The notes under the pieces: generated by a model | The model's database searches: none | Told to the model about the DNA's origin: nothing | The model's input: the letters and a program-made list of their open reading frames with translations, nothing else | Part shown: piece by piece, positions 13,165-24,639 of the stretch | Position numbering within the stretch: position 1 is the stretch's first letter | Layout of the letters: every line of letters begins with the position of its first letter | Translations under genes and position numbers: made by a program | From: Nansenia antarctica | Taxonomy: Eukaryota > Chordata > Actinopteri > Argentiniformes > Microstomatidae | DNA length: 64,000 bases | Direction: 5' to 3' | Assembly (NCBI GenBank): GCA_963989245.1 | Contig: OZ022339.1 | Location: 15,936,988 to 16,000,987 of the forward strand

Positions 13165-14175
13165 TAAACCCCTAAAAAAAAGTTTGGAAACGTTATTTCA
13201 GTCGATTCTTCCTATTTAATAATACCAATTAGTATTGTATTTTATATCGTTGGAAAGCCTGATTAGTCACCTTTACAACGAGGTACAACTTGTAAGGATC
13301 ATGCAGTCGTGGAATGAGTAACACAGCTAAATGTGTGGGTAGCGGCCAAAATCACCTGCAATATTCTTCTGTTGGTATTCACTCTCGTTTTGAGCTTCAA
13401 GTGCTGGCAGGTGTATGTCAGACAGGTGTGTGACTGGCACCTGAATGGCACCTAATTGACAGGAATGATATTCTGGGGCCAGTGGCGATCCCATATCTCC
13501 AGAATCTGGGACCTAACTCCATCCTCCAGGATGACAACGCTCGCCCCCACAGAGCCAGGATCATCACAGAGCACCTCCAGAATTTGGGAGTGGAGAGGAT
13601 GGAATGGCCTGCCGTGAGTCCAGACCTCAACCCAATTGAAGACTGGTGGGATCAGCTTGGGCGTGCTGTACGTGCCTGAGTGACCAGCGCAACCATGTTA
13701 GCTGACTGGCGGCAAATCCTGGTTGAGGAATGGGATGCCGTCCCACAGCAGTGTGTGACCAGGCTGGTGACCAGCATGAGGAGGTGCCAAGCTGTTGTGA
13801 CTGCGTATGGATCTTCCACACGCTGCTGAGGTCCCTGACAGTGTAAAATTAATAAAGTGTCAAAATGGCCAATATGTTTTGTTTTTTCCTTATTACTGTG
13901 GGAGAATGCAATCATCCAATCCACCAAGCAACTCAAAACGAGAGTGAATACCAACAGAAGAATATAGGGAATTTTGGCAAATATTTTTGGGCCGCTACCC
14001 ACACGTTTAGCTGTGTTGCTCATTCCACGAATGCATGATCCTTACAAGTTGTGCCTCGTTGTAAAGGTGACTAATTAGGCTTTCCAACAATATAAAATAC
14101 AATACCAATTGGTATTATTAAAGGGGAGGAAGAATCGACTGAAATCGCGTTTCCAAACCTTTTTTGAGGGGTTTA
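13165..14175 (+). mobile_element. Tc1/mariner-type transposon with ~230-bp terminal inverted repeats
   Basis: The left arm (13165-13394) starts taaacccctaaaaaaaag. The right arm (13932-14175) ends in its reverse complement, ttttttgaggggttta. The arms match almost throughout, including taccaattagtattgtattt and ggtattcactctcgttttga. Between them lies a 3' fragment of a DDE transposase reading on the plus strand. Long repeat arms enclosing a truncated transposase mean a non-autonomous, internally deleted element. TA dinucleotides lie at both junctions, as expected for Tc1/mariner insertion. Confidence 0.92.
13465..13830 (+). pseudogene. truncated Tc1-like transposase, C-terminal part
   Basis: Tc1/mariner transposases cut and paste their element through a DDE catalytic triad. 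The frame here contains DNARPHRARI, which holds the second catalytic Asp, and then SPDLNPIEDWWDQLGRAV, which holds the final acidic residue. After an in-frame stop at 13678-13680 the same frame continues VTSATMLADWRQILVEEWDA and then PQQCVTRLV, the family's usual C-terminus. The DNA-binding paired-like domain and the first catalytic Asp are missing and are replaced by the left inverted repeat. The fragment cannot encode an active enzyme. Confidence 0.93.
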
Positions 14176-15812
14176 CATAAAATAAACAGAAACATGCAAT
14201 CTTACACTCGTGGAAATGTAATGTTCAATAGTGAGGCATAATATTAAAATGTTTGCTTCATTGTATCATTGAAACCATAATTACATTATCGTTTTGGCAC
14301 AGAAAAGAAGAATATCATGTTCAATTTGGCCCACGACAACAAACATGTTTGCGTGAGAGCGTTCTCATCCTGAGGCCTTGGTTCTGCACTACATCACAGG
14401 GCGCCCCAGGCGTCGATTTCACTCGCTTGACTTGAACAATCAAACATTTCATATGGAAAATGCTGGAAATATTGGCATTTACTCCCATTCTCCAACAGGT
14501 CCTGAGGGGAGACTTGTACCTGACGACTGAACATGAGAAAAAGAACAATAAAACCCCTCAGGAGAGTTAGCGTAAGGCCCGTTCTCTACCACAGCCTAAT
14601 GTCGGAGAAAACATTCATACTACCAGACCACAATGCAAATGACATTGAACAGATCACTAAACGACTCAAATAAAAGCTCTTTCAATCATGTGTCCATGTA
14701 CAATTATGTACATGGTCACATAAAAAAGGATAAAATACTAAGATAAAGATAAATACTCTACAGCAAGTCATGGATTGGTTCAAAATGATCATTGAATGAT
14801 GTGCAGAGGTCTACGGTATGCACATTAACTGGAGGGCATCTATCTTAATTGTCCTCATTGTCTTTGAACTGTAAACATTCCACATTGTTCTGTGTACACA
14901 GACACCCTGGGGCCCTACATAACTAGAACCTATGGAGTCTATTTTTTCTTCTTCTGGTATTTCTTCCCACTCGGTTTGATCCTCATCTGATCTCAGGGGT
15001 CCTCCTGAGGGCATTGTCTGAAACAGGTAGTCCTGGCCTTGCCTGATGACAATGACATACAGAGGCAGTAGATTTTTTCCAAGCACAGCAGCGACTAATG
15101 TTAAGGCGAAGGGGATCTATTGTATCGGTAGTAAAAACACAGAGATGTCTTGAGGAGAGTGGAGAATGATCCCCGAGAGTACTGCTTTACCACAAATGAA
15201 ATCCTTGAATCGTGAATACTCCGAATGTGAGCAGCTGTTTAACCCCATCCCACATTTATGGTGGTAATACTGGTCAGAGTGAAGTTCATGCTATAATTGT
15301 TTTTCTCCCCTTCTCTGTGGATAATGTGTAATATAGCATATTGCCGTTCATTTATCTTCTATCTGAGTGTTCAGAAGGCAATTATTGGCTTCTTGTAAAT
15401 ATCAGAAATTAATGCGTAGGGCTGCATTGTGAAAAAAACAAGTCAGATACCCTTTGTGTTGTATTATATGGGTGAAATTGTGTTTTCACAGCGAGATATA
15501 ATGAATGGCTCAGGGTAGGAAGGCAGAGAATCCCAGGAACACACGGCTCACAGTTTGTCGCTGCAAATTGCATTTTTCGGTTTCAATCAAGACTAATAAG
15601 AGAGCCTTCGTTGTAGTTGAATTTTTCTAATCAAGAAACCATTAAAAACAGTGCCTTATAAGGTTGGTGTGAGTAATACAGTAACAGTTTTCACTTTTTA
15701 GAATGTTTTTTAGGACTAAACACATTTTTAAGAATAAACTAATTATGTTGACATAACTATATATCCCTAAGAGTAATTCAATCTTAAATATTAAATTTAA
15801 CCTAACCCTATA
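14176..15812. other. non-coding, possible conserved element near 15300-15660
   Basis: No coding evidence is seen. The part around 15350-15650 is repeat-free and contains ATTA-type cores (gcaattattgg, aaattaatgcg), a texture like vertebrate enhancers. This cannot be verified without alignment. Confidence 0.35.
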
Positions 15813-15979
15813 CATATATGTGTGTTACGGTACATGTGGGAAAACTAGGGTTAGGTGCTAGGGTGACTTGGTATAACCCTACCCCTAACCTTAACCCTAG
15901 CACCCTAGCACCTAACCTTAACCCTAGTTTTCCCACATGTACCGTATTCCCACATGTACCGTAACATATATATATATAT
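15813..15979. repeat. palindrome with telomere-like CCCTAA motifs
   Basis: The left arm (15813-15864) reads ttacggtacatgtgggaaaa then ctagggttaggtgctaggg. The right arm (15902-15979) is its reverse complement with one extra tandem copy of ttcccacatgtaccgta. The centre is rich in aaccctaacc-type motifs. Confidence 0.85.
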
Positions 15980-16496
15980 GAAAAATAATATAGCCCCATT
16001 TTCATTTGTTGGACATGGGTCTTCACTTGAGTTGTCTCCAGCAAAACTCCACCTCAATCAACATTCTGACATAAACATCCCTCTTCAACCCTGGTAGACA
16101 CATCCAGTAACATGAGAACCATCAAATGATCAAACAGTTTTCTGTGTAGTTCGTTCTCATAGAAAAGTATTTCTGATACATATACAGTGATTTCATGCCA
16201 AAAGCACACATTATTGATCAGCATACTGTACTGGGGTCAGGCTGAATGTCATTGAGCTTAATGTTCATTGGTTGTTTTTTTCTGTGTGGGTAAAGTTAAG
16301 CCATGAACCATAACATTTGGGTATTACAGATTCATTTTCCCAGGGAAGCAGATAAGCCTATACCTCGTTCATCTTTCAAAACATATTGATTATCTTGTGA
16401 GAACTGAGAAGCCAAGCAGAGAAGGTGCTGAGGCTAAACTTTAGTTCCCACTACAGGTACATCAACAACAGACACGGCTCATAGACTCAAAGCTTT
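15980..16496. other. AT-rich non-coding DNA
   Basis: I see nothing beyond short AT runs between the palindrome and the first TTAA MITE. Confidence 0.45.
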
Positions 16497-16855
16497 TTAA
16501 CACTAGAACAGCCATGGGTGGGGTCATTTGACCCTGTGAGTGAAAGAAATGTTATATCTTTGCACTCTATCAAATTTCAGGACCCTCCTTTCATGACTTT
16601 TCCTAGATATGTGCATTCTTCTACCCAGTATCCTTACATTTTCAAAATCCCATCAGGATAAGCTAGTATAAAGCTATTTTGCAGTTTTTCTGTGTAAGAT
16701 GCAGGCTAATTTACAAGCCGGCCAACTAGTGGTCGTTGTGTGTAAATAGCAGCTTACAATTGTAAAGACTATGGTCATTTGACCCCCGAGGCGGCTCTTA
16801 TAGTAGATAAAAAAGGCACGGCTGTTGTGTTGCTGACACGGCTGTCTAGTGTTAA
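16497..16855 (+). mobile_element. TTAA-flanked MITE (piggyBac-like), copy 1
   Basis: The element body 16501-16851 starts cactagaacagcc and ends ggctgtctagtg, an imperfect terminal inverted repeat. TTAA lies on both sides (16497-16500 and 16852-16855). It has no coding capacity. An internal motif, ggtcatttgacc, is palindromic. TTAA targets with short CAC/GTG-type termini fit piggyBac-derived MITEs. Five more copies lie in the window at 21905, 41238, 50087, 54836 and 57605. Confidence 0.85.
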
Positions 16856-18060
16856 AGGCTATGTATATTTAATTATACTTTACTATAGACCGAATAAGCT
16901 ACATTGTGGGTTATCGGACATGGTGCCAAGTGTATTACACAGTAAAGACCAAAACTTTGTCTCATGGTCAATAACATTGTAAACAGTGTTCTGTGGAGGA
17001 AGCAGAACAATAGTCCAAAGCAGGATTAAGACTCTGGGTCGATTGGAACGTCCACTGTTTGTTGTCCATCCTCCACCTCTGTCACTTTGCCAGGTCAAAG
17101 TTAAATCAACATTAGTGATCGTAGGACCTCTTCAATACAATTAAGATGTTCCAAGGTCGGGGTGTTTAATGTTGGCTGATTGCAGCTATAGGAGAGAATG
17201 GATTTTATAGTCATTAAAAAGACCACATAGAGGGCCTGAACAGAATAGTGCACCCTTAGCATGACAGCTGAACACCACAGGTTGAGATTCTAATCTACAG
17301 TATTTACAAAATAGATGAGCCATCGAATGATGTTGATGTTGAATGGTGTTGACTGAGATCGGTCTCAGTTAGTAACATGGCCTTTTTTTTTGTCCAAACT
17401 GCATACAGTAAGCACGTTTGAATTCCTGAAACAAGAGGGCTGATTTGAGAACATACTGTTTTAATAATGTTCTCATAATGAGAGTTTGAAGTCTGCTTTA
17501 AATATTCACTCTCACACACACTAATATGACTGCCCAAAGGATTTTCTATGATCGCAGTGGAGCCAAGACATTTTTAGCCATTTATGAGTGGCACCATTGA
17601 GACATCTGATTAATGGCACCAGCAGTCAGGTGGTAAAATAGAAGCTGTTTTTTGTTTTTTTTCAGGTTTACTTTTTACTTTTTCACTGACACACGTGCCT
17701 TGGATGTGCCTTCAATTCGTAAAAAAATTAAAATAGAATCCACAAGTTAATTTTTGTGCTAAATAGGATTCAAGGGAAAATGCATGCGATTCAGTGGAGA
17801 AATATAGTTTTTTGCACCAGCTGCAGCCTTCAAATCGGCAAGATCGCTCCCCTGTGTCAAACACCAAACAGGGACAGGGATTAGAAATAAAAAATAACCA
17901 CCGACTTTAGTTGAGACAAAACCAACCAATTACAACCAGCATCGGAAGAAAAAAAACAAGACAACCCCTGTGCCTTTGTGTGTGCTCCTAATTCTGTTAA
18001 TCGCCCCCAGGTAAAGATTAGCTGCTCTTGCCAATTTAATTCAGCCTCAAATGATGCTGC
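16856..18060. other. non-coding DNA
   Basis: No gene is seen. 17560-17660 (atttatgagtggcaccattg and following) is repeat-free and could be a conserved non-coding segment, but this is only an impression. Confidence 0.4.
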
Positions 18061-18674
18061 TACAAGGTCACTTTTTCTTTTTTCCCCTCCCTCCCTTCCT
18101 CCCCTGTCCTTCCTCCCTCCCCTGTCCTCCCTCCCTCCCTCCCCATCCCTCTTTCTGTGAACAGGATTGAGTTGTCATGTAGTTCTAATAGGCAGCACAG
18201 GGAATCATTAGTCCACCTCAGCTCCCTGACTGATGGGTATTTCACTCCAATCATCTGGGTGAGGGGGTGGGGGGGGTGGGGGTGGAATCCCCCCAGACCC
18301 CCCTGTCCCCCTCCTTCCCCCATCCTCTGCCTGCCTGCTGCTATTGACACAGTGTCAGAGCTGAGGGGAATGGCTTAATCAACAAGGACACTCTCAGCAT
18401 TGATTTGACAAGCTGTTGTAATGACCTTCTTGTTTTTGTAAAGGATCACTGTTTATCTGGGCTGCCACTGATGCACTGAGCATGCTACATCGTCATGGAA
18501 ACTATTATCAGGGCTGGGGTGTGTCGGGATAGAGATGGGGCTTGGTCTCTGGATCTTTATTGCTCTCTCCGTTGGTATCTCACTCTCTCTTTCTCTTTCT
18601 TTCTTTCTCTTTCTCTCTCTACGCCTCTCTTTATTTCTGTCTCACACACGGTCTCTCTCTGTCTCTCTCTGTTT
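18061..18674. repeat. pyrimidine-rich tracts
   Basis: 18066-18155 is CT-rich (ccctccctt units), 18258-18325 mixes G-runs and C-runs, and 18583-18673 is (CT)n with T interruptions. The sequence between them is non-coding. Confidence 0.75.
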
Positions 18675-19145
18675 TGTGCAATTTGCTGTGGATGATGTAA
18701 TGTGACCAGTGTCGTGTGTGTGTGTGTGTGTTTCATGTGTAACAACCCAGTTGATACCCAGTTGAGATCAAAAGGAAACGGTGTAAACGGTGTCAGCATC
18801 TCTCACGTCTTGTCTTGTGTCTTGTGACTCAATCATTACCACCATGGATTGGCTTAAAGAACTCAATATTCCTAACCCAGCAGTTGAATTTAGCCTGCCG
18901 GCAGTTCAATTGAACAAATATTTTTTTATGTTACACTTTATAGATTTACCAAAAATGGCCTATATTGACTCAAATGCACTGTTTATTCTCTGCAGCAACA
19001 ACAACAACAAAATCGACACATGGCGTAAATCATTGGAAAGTGTCTGTCTGGAATCTGTTCTTTGTTTGATATCATTCTCCCGCTTGATGTGTGTTTAAAG
19101 TGGATCCTTAGATGCTCCCTGTGACAGCTTTCTTGGCCGTATCTA

Positions 19146-19377
19146 TGTGTGTGCATGCGTGCGTGCATGTGTGTGTGTGTGCATGTGTGTGTGTTTGTGT
19201 GTACGTAGCCTCACCATTGTGTGTGTGTGTGTGTGTGTGTATGTGTGTGCGTGCGTGCGTGAATGCGTGTTTGTGTGTACGTAGCCTCACCATTGTGTGT
19301 GTGTGCATGCGTGCTTGTTTGTGTGTACGTAGCCTCACCATTGTGTGTGTGTGTGTTTGTGTGTACGTAGCCTCACC

Positions 19378-19418
<41 letters not shown>

Positions 19419-19448
19419 GTGTGTGTGTGACGTGTACGTAGCCTCACC

Positions 19449-19485
<37 letters not shown>

Positions 19486-19506
19486 CGTGTACGTAGCCTC
19501 ACCATT
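19146..19506. repeat. GT-rich minisatellite with gtacgtagcctcaccattg spacer
   Basis: GT runs of varying length alternate with the spacer gtacgtagcctcaccattg. The spacer is seen six times, starting near 19201, 19278, 19326, 19364, 19434 and 19489. This is a composite minisatellite with a constant 19-bp core. Confidence 0.92.
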
Positions 19507-20360
19507 GCCTGGTTCAAGGCCATGGGCACGGAGGCACCAGGAGCAGACACTCCCCCTGTGAGTTCATTTGTACGGATCATGGGGCTCAGGAAGCTGTCAG
19601 GACCTGTCAGCCTGCTGCCCTCCCCCGGACAGCCCCGCATGTCAGACAGTAAATATTATTGGCAGCCTGACACCGTCTCTCCTAGTGACTGGCTGTGTAA
19701 AATCGTTAATAAACAACATGATGGGGCTCCCCCGGATGCCCTGCCATGGTTAGAACGGAGAGGCCCCCTCTCATGATGATCCAAAACACCGTAGGAGGTG
19801 TCAGAGTTACCCGTGTTCTGTGGGCCTGAAGAGTAGACAGTGTACGCCAGGGCGTCGTTTGGGCAGAAGGGAAGCTCCTCTTTAGTAACCTGAGGCTGAG
19901 AGGTAAAAAAAGAATCCACACAGTACTTTTCGTTGTTATCCATCACAGAGACGATTACTGACAAAACACATATAAAACATGTATGAAGAGGCTGCTGCTT
20001 CCTTCTTTCTTTGAGAGAACGGGCCGAACATGCCACTGTATACTGTACCATTGTTAGTTTAAACCAGCGGAGGCTGGTGGAGGTAGAAATCGGAGGACGG
20101 GCTCGTTGTAATGCGTGGGATAGAATGAGGAATGGTCACAAACAAAAGCGGTTCACACCTCGTTCCGTTTCACAATGTACACGTCTTCAGATTTCTGGAC
20201 CGAATTGAATTAAACGATATCTGTTCAGCACCTCACAATGACTGACTCTCACATCAAGTGGTGATAGGACAAAAGATTATTCCTCCTCCGAGCAGGTAAA
20301 ACACATTTTTTACAGGCTCACAGAAGGACACATTGATAGTAGAATAAAATGCACAACCGT

Positions 20361-20363
<3 letters not shown>
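19507..20363. other. non-coding DNA
   Basis: No exon with plausible splice sites is seen and no dispersed repeat is recognised. Confidence 0.4.

Positions 20364-20427
<64 letters not shown>
20364..20427. repeat. (CT)n microsatellite
   Basis: A pure CT run of about 31 units ends with ctcgctg. Confidence 0.97.
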
Positions 20428-20431
<4 letters not shown>

Positions 20432-21904
20432 ATGATTACATTTTTATGGTTCATATTCTGATAGGGTCCGTTTTTTTTTTTTGCTGCCAAACTAATAGGA
20501 CAGCTCCAGTAGGCCCCAGCGGTGGTGTTTCTGCTCTGGCTTATTGTGAGAGGAGGAGGAGGAGGAGGAGGAGGGGGAGGGGGAACGATGCTGCTGTTGC
20601 CAGTGGTGCTGCCTGGTGTGGTGCGTTAAACACACTGCCAAGATAAATGGTTGATCAATCAATTTCAGCAGGATCGATCTGCATCAGTTCTGCCTGCGTG
20701 CACACACCCGGCGCCACTTTATTGTAAATCAATCATTTTGAAAACATCTCACAGAGGAGCCCCCCGTTCTCACTAACAAGCCATCAATTCCAGCTGCCTG
20801 TGTGCCACCCTTATCAGGCTGCAAATCAACAGCACTACCAACATCTTCTCCATCTCCATCTCTCTGTCTCTCTCTCTTTTTCTCTTGTTTTTCTTCTTTT
20901 TTTTTTTCTTTCTGCGGCTCGCTGTGTTTTGATGACATGGCTGGAGGAGAGGAGGGGAGAGGAGAGGCAGGCGGCAAAGTCTTCGCCATCCCACTTCAGA
21001 TAACCCAGGGGTTATACCCAGGGGTAATAGTGTTTGCACATTTGCGAGAAAAACGAGAACAAATGGCACAGCGGGTCATATATTCTCCTTCTGTCCACCC
21101 GTCTGACGTCGGGGAGTGTGAAATTGCACACTTCAACTGAGAGGCGTCGAGCAGGGCCAGGACTGGCCCTGGAGACATATGAGATGGCCACCGACTACTA
21201 ACTGTACAGGATAGGAGTGGGCTGGGGCCTCGAGAAGTCATCTTATCATAACACTTTAGAATTGGTGTTGTTCATAATGTTTGAAGGATCAATGATCCTA
21301 GAGATAAAAAAGACTACTCCGAACCAAGATTAATCCGACACAACCTCCATATGGTTTGACATTGAGGGGGGGTTTATTTGCAGAGTAGACTGGAGAGGGT
21401 GACAAATATGAACCATAGAGATAGAATACAGTTAGTGTCTTGAGTAAAAGCCACATGTACTATATAATGTATGCAATATGAAAAGCTGAAACATGCTATC
21501 GTTTAGAATGGACAGAGGGGAAAAGTATGAAAATATGCACATTCAATTCATCATCAACAGAAGAATGTATCAAATAAAAAAGCACACCCAAGTTGTGAAG
21601 TAAGCGGTGTGCAGGTTTATGAGCAATCGTATGAAAACTCTAGCGGCAGTTGGTAATTTCCATTTCAAACCTGTGACGACTACAGTTTTTAAGGTACACA
21701 CACATAATATGTATCAAAATGTGTGAATATCTAAGCTGTGACATTTATCATTTTTGAGACAGAGCTGTCTGAAGCTGAGCATGCTTTTCTCAAGCTACTA
21801 TTGTATTGTGTGACGCATAGGCGACTCCTGATTGGTTGAAATCTCATCCTACGAACAAACACAAGACACACGTCACACATAGAAGCAGCTGCACCGCTGA
21901 GAAA
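20428..21904. other. non-coding, GGA run and possible conserved segment
   Basis: A (GGA)n run lies at 20549-20583. 20640-20830 and 20990-21140 are repeat-free, mixed-composition sequence. I find no coding frame with support. Confidence 0.4.
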
Positions 21905-22152
21905 GGACTATAGTCTTTACAATGGTATGCTGCTATTTACACACAACGACCACTAGTTGGCTTCTTGTAAATTAGCCTGCCTCCTACACAGAAAAAAATG
22001 CTAAATAGCTTTATACTAGGTTATCCTGATGTGATTTTGAAAATGAAGGATACTGGGTGGTAGAACGCACATATCTAGAAAAAGTCATGAAAGGAGGGTC
22101 CTGAAATTTGATCTAAGAATTTGTTTTACTCACAGGGCTGTTCTAGTGTTAA
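21905..22152 (-). mobile_element. TTAA MITE, copy 2 (truncated)
   Basis: It matches the reverse complement of copy 1 from ctatagtctttacaatgg to the end ggctgttctagtg followed by TTAA (22149-22152). The other terminus is missing. No TTAA is seen at the left edge. Confidence 0.85.
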
Positions 22153-23411
22153 TTTAGAGACACAAAAACAGACATTTTGACAGACATTCGAGTTGAATCT
22201 TCCTCAGGAGAATGGCCTTGAGAAGCCATTTTTTGGAGGAAAAAAAACATAACTGGCATAAGGAATTTACCTTTTTCTTGATAGCAATGACTTGGCAGGT
22301 GAAGTGTCAATATGACAGTAATGGATGTAGGTCAGAGGTGTACAGTAACACCTTTTACCACCATATATGGTATGATCTCCTCAGCTGATATCATGTCTCC
22401 CATCTCCATGGTGATATACTGTATGTGCTAAGCCGTAGCCAATGACGGCAGGATGTGCTTTGAGTTCCATTCCCACCTATCACCATGGCTTCTGTTTGAT
22501 TGACAGCCTGACAGGCGTAAGTGATGGAGCAGGTAATAACGTGTCACTAAACGTAAATCAAGACTAATGCCACTGTGATGGTACAGCTCCAGGGATCAGG
22601 GGATTGGTGGCTTGCCTTGCACCGCAGGGTCATCGACCTCCCTCCATAGGCTGCAGATTGGGGAAATGTAATAGACATTCATCTTACCCTTCCCTTCCCC
22701 AGAGTCAAGGTCATGCACAGTGCCTGTGTTAGTCATTCACTACTTTCAGTCTTACCTGTGTAGAGTGTTTTTGCTCTAAAGGGACATTGCGTTTGTAGGA
22801 AGTGGCTGGGATTGATACAACTGATAATCATGCATATGGAGATAAACAGCTTTTCAAGACGCTAGTCAAGATGTGTTTCTGCTAAGAAGACAATAGTGTA
22901 ATCAGTTCTGTTCTAATAGTGTATTCTGCACAGGGTAATGTGTATTAGTGCACGGATATACACATGACGTCATCAAGCCCGGATTATCCATATACTATTG
23001 CATCGGGTGAGCACCCTGGGGCACCAGCCAATGGGGCGGCACCAAATTATTCGGACAATGAATAGACCTTTAAAATATGTTGGGCACATTTTTTAAATAT
23101 AGGCTATATTTACTGGAAGACATCCACACAGGTACAAAACTACCTGTTATATTTAGGATATCATCTATAAAAAGAAAAATAATTGCAAGAGTGGCTCTGC
23201 CGAGCGAAAAATTAAACAAGGCTTCAGACACACGGCCGATCTTAAAATACTAAGGGAAAAAAAAAATAAAGTGAACAAAAGAACATAGTATAGTATGTTC
23301 TTTTCTTACTCAATATGTTCAATTTTTTTTCAATATATATTATATCTTTTTTTTTCTTCACTTGATTATTTTTTTCCTTAGTATGATAATAATGTATATC
23401 ATACTAGGGTT
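22153..23411. other. non-coding, possible conserved segment 22430-22720
   Basis: 22430-22720 is repeat-free, mixed-composition sequence of the kind seen in conserved non-coding elements. The remainder is AT-rich. No gene is seen. Confidence 0.35.
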
Positions 23412-23695
23412 AGGATATAAAGGGAAACCTAGGATATAAAGGGAACCCTAGGATATAAAGGGAACCCTAGGATATAAAGGGAAACCTAGGATATAAAGAG
23501 AAACCTAGGATATAAAGGGAACCCTAGGATATAAAGGGAACCCTAGGATATAAAGGGAAACCTAGGATATAAAGAGAAACCTAGGATATAAAGAGAAACC
23601 TAGGATATAAAGAGAAACCTAGGATATAAAGAGAAACCTAGGATATGAAGAGAAACCTAGGATATAAAGGGAAACCAAGGATATAAAGAGAAACC
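23412..23695. repeat. 19-bp minisatellite, about 15 copies
   Basis: The unit is aggatataaagggaaacct with ggg/gag and aaac/aacc variants, repeated head to tail. Each unit carries ggatataaag, so the array presents about 15 TATA-like motifs at a 19-bp period. Confidence 0.95.
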
Positions 23696-24133
23696 GTGGC
23701 CGGGCAAGGTCAGTTGTGGAGCGCACTAGGCACGTTGAAGGGGAGATAGACAGCTCCGGAGCGATATAAAAGAAAGACTGAAATACAATCATAAACATCA
23801 GTTCCCTTTAAATCTTGAATTAAACTAATTTTCTCGGCTGATAACAACATCGTTCATTTTATTACGAGCCACTTGCATGAATTGCAGTAGGCAGTGCAGC
23901 TCACATGCCTGTAATAACTCCGCATAACCAGTAGGTAATGTGCGTACGCAAGGTCAATACTCGACGTAGAGCTAAGATCGTTTCCACGGTCAAATTGACT
24001 CACGTTGAAATTGTATAAAACACTACGTTGACGTGGTTTTCTACGTACGACACGGGTAAGATCTAAGCACCTTGATCACTTAGACTCTGGCAGTTAGACC
24101 TTGATCTAAGCACTTTCTATAAATGAGGCCCCT
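23696..24133 (-). mobile_element. DNA-transposon fragment, inverted relative of 31970-33149
   Basis: Its reverse complement matches 31970 to about 32400, starting with the terminus ggggcctcatttata and continuing through cgtgagtcgatttgacc-like and gttgttatcagccgag-like stretches. Only one terminus is present. It abuts the 19-bp minisatellite. Confidence 0.8.
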
Positions 24134-24639
24134 GGAGTTATATGCTCTTGTAAATCTATGGTTTTTGTAAACATAGTAAATATCACATTTTCACTTGCAA
24201 GGGCTGTGTGTGTTGGGGGGCGGGGGGCACATCAAGTCTGGTCAACCTAGCCTAGGGAGTTAATCCGGGCCTGGACGTAATAATGTTGAAAGGAATCAAG
24301 GAGCCGTTCCAGTTTTAGAACACAAATACATCCATTTTAATCTGAGAAAATACAAAAAGAAACCATGTACAATTTATGTACAAACTTTTTGTACAAGACA
24401 GTATATTTATCAGCAGATTATATTTGACAGAGTCAGGTAGATCAACTCAGCACCATCAAATTCTCCATCAAATGATAGCTTCCAAACTAATGAGACTGCT
24501 ATGTCAAACTCATGTTTCCTGCAGTGATGATGTGCCAAAGAAGATATGCGACACGTGAGAGCAATTGAGCAATGTCTTAAACTCTTCCTGAACTGATAGG
24601 CAGCCCAACGAAATAAAATAAAAATAAAAACTTAATAAA
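24134..24639. other. non-coding, downstream of the putative kcnma1 3' end
   Basis: I see no repeat or gene. The segment lies just past the predicted polyadenylation region on the minus strand. Confidence 0.35.

Noticed and set aside
19146..19506. CRISPR-like repeat-spacer pattern
   Set aside because: The spacers are GT repeats, so this is a composite microsatellite.
23412..23695. CRISPR-like array
   Set aside because: Units are directly adjacent with no unique spacers, and this is a vertebrate genome. It is a minisatellite.
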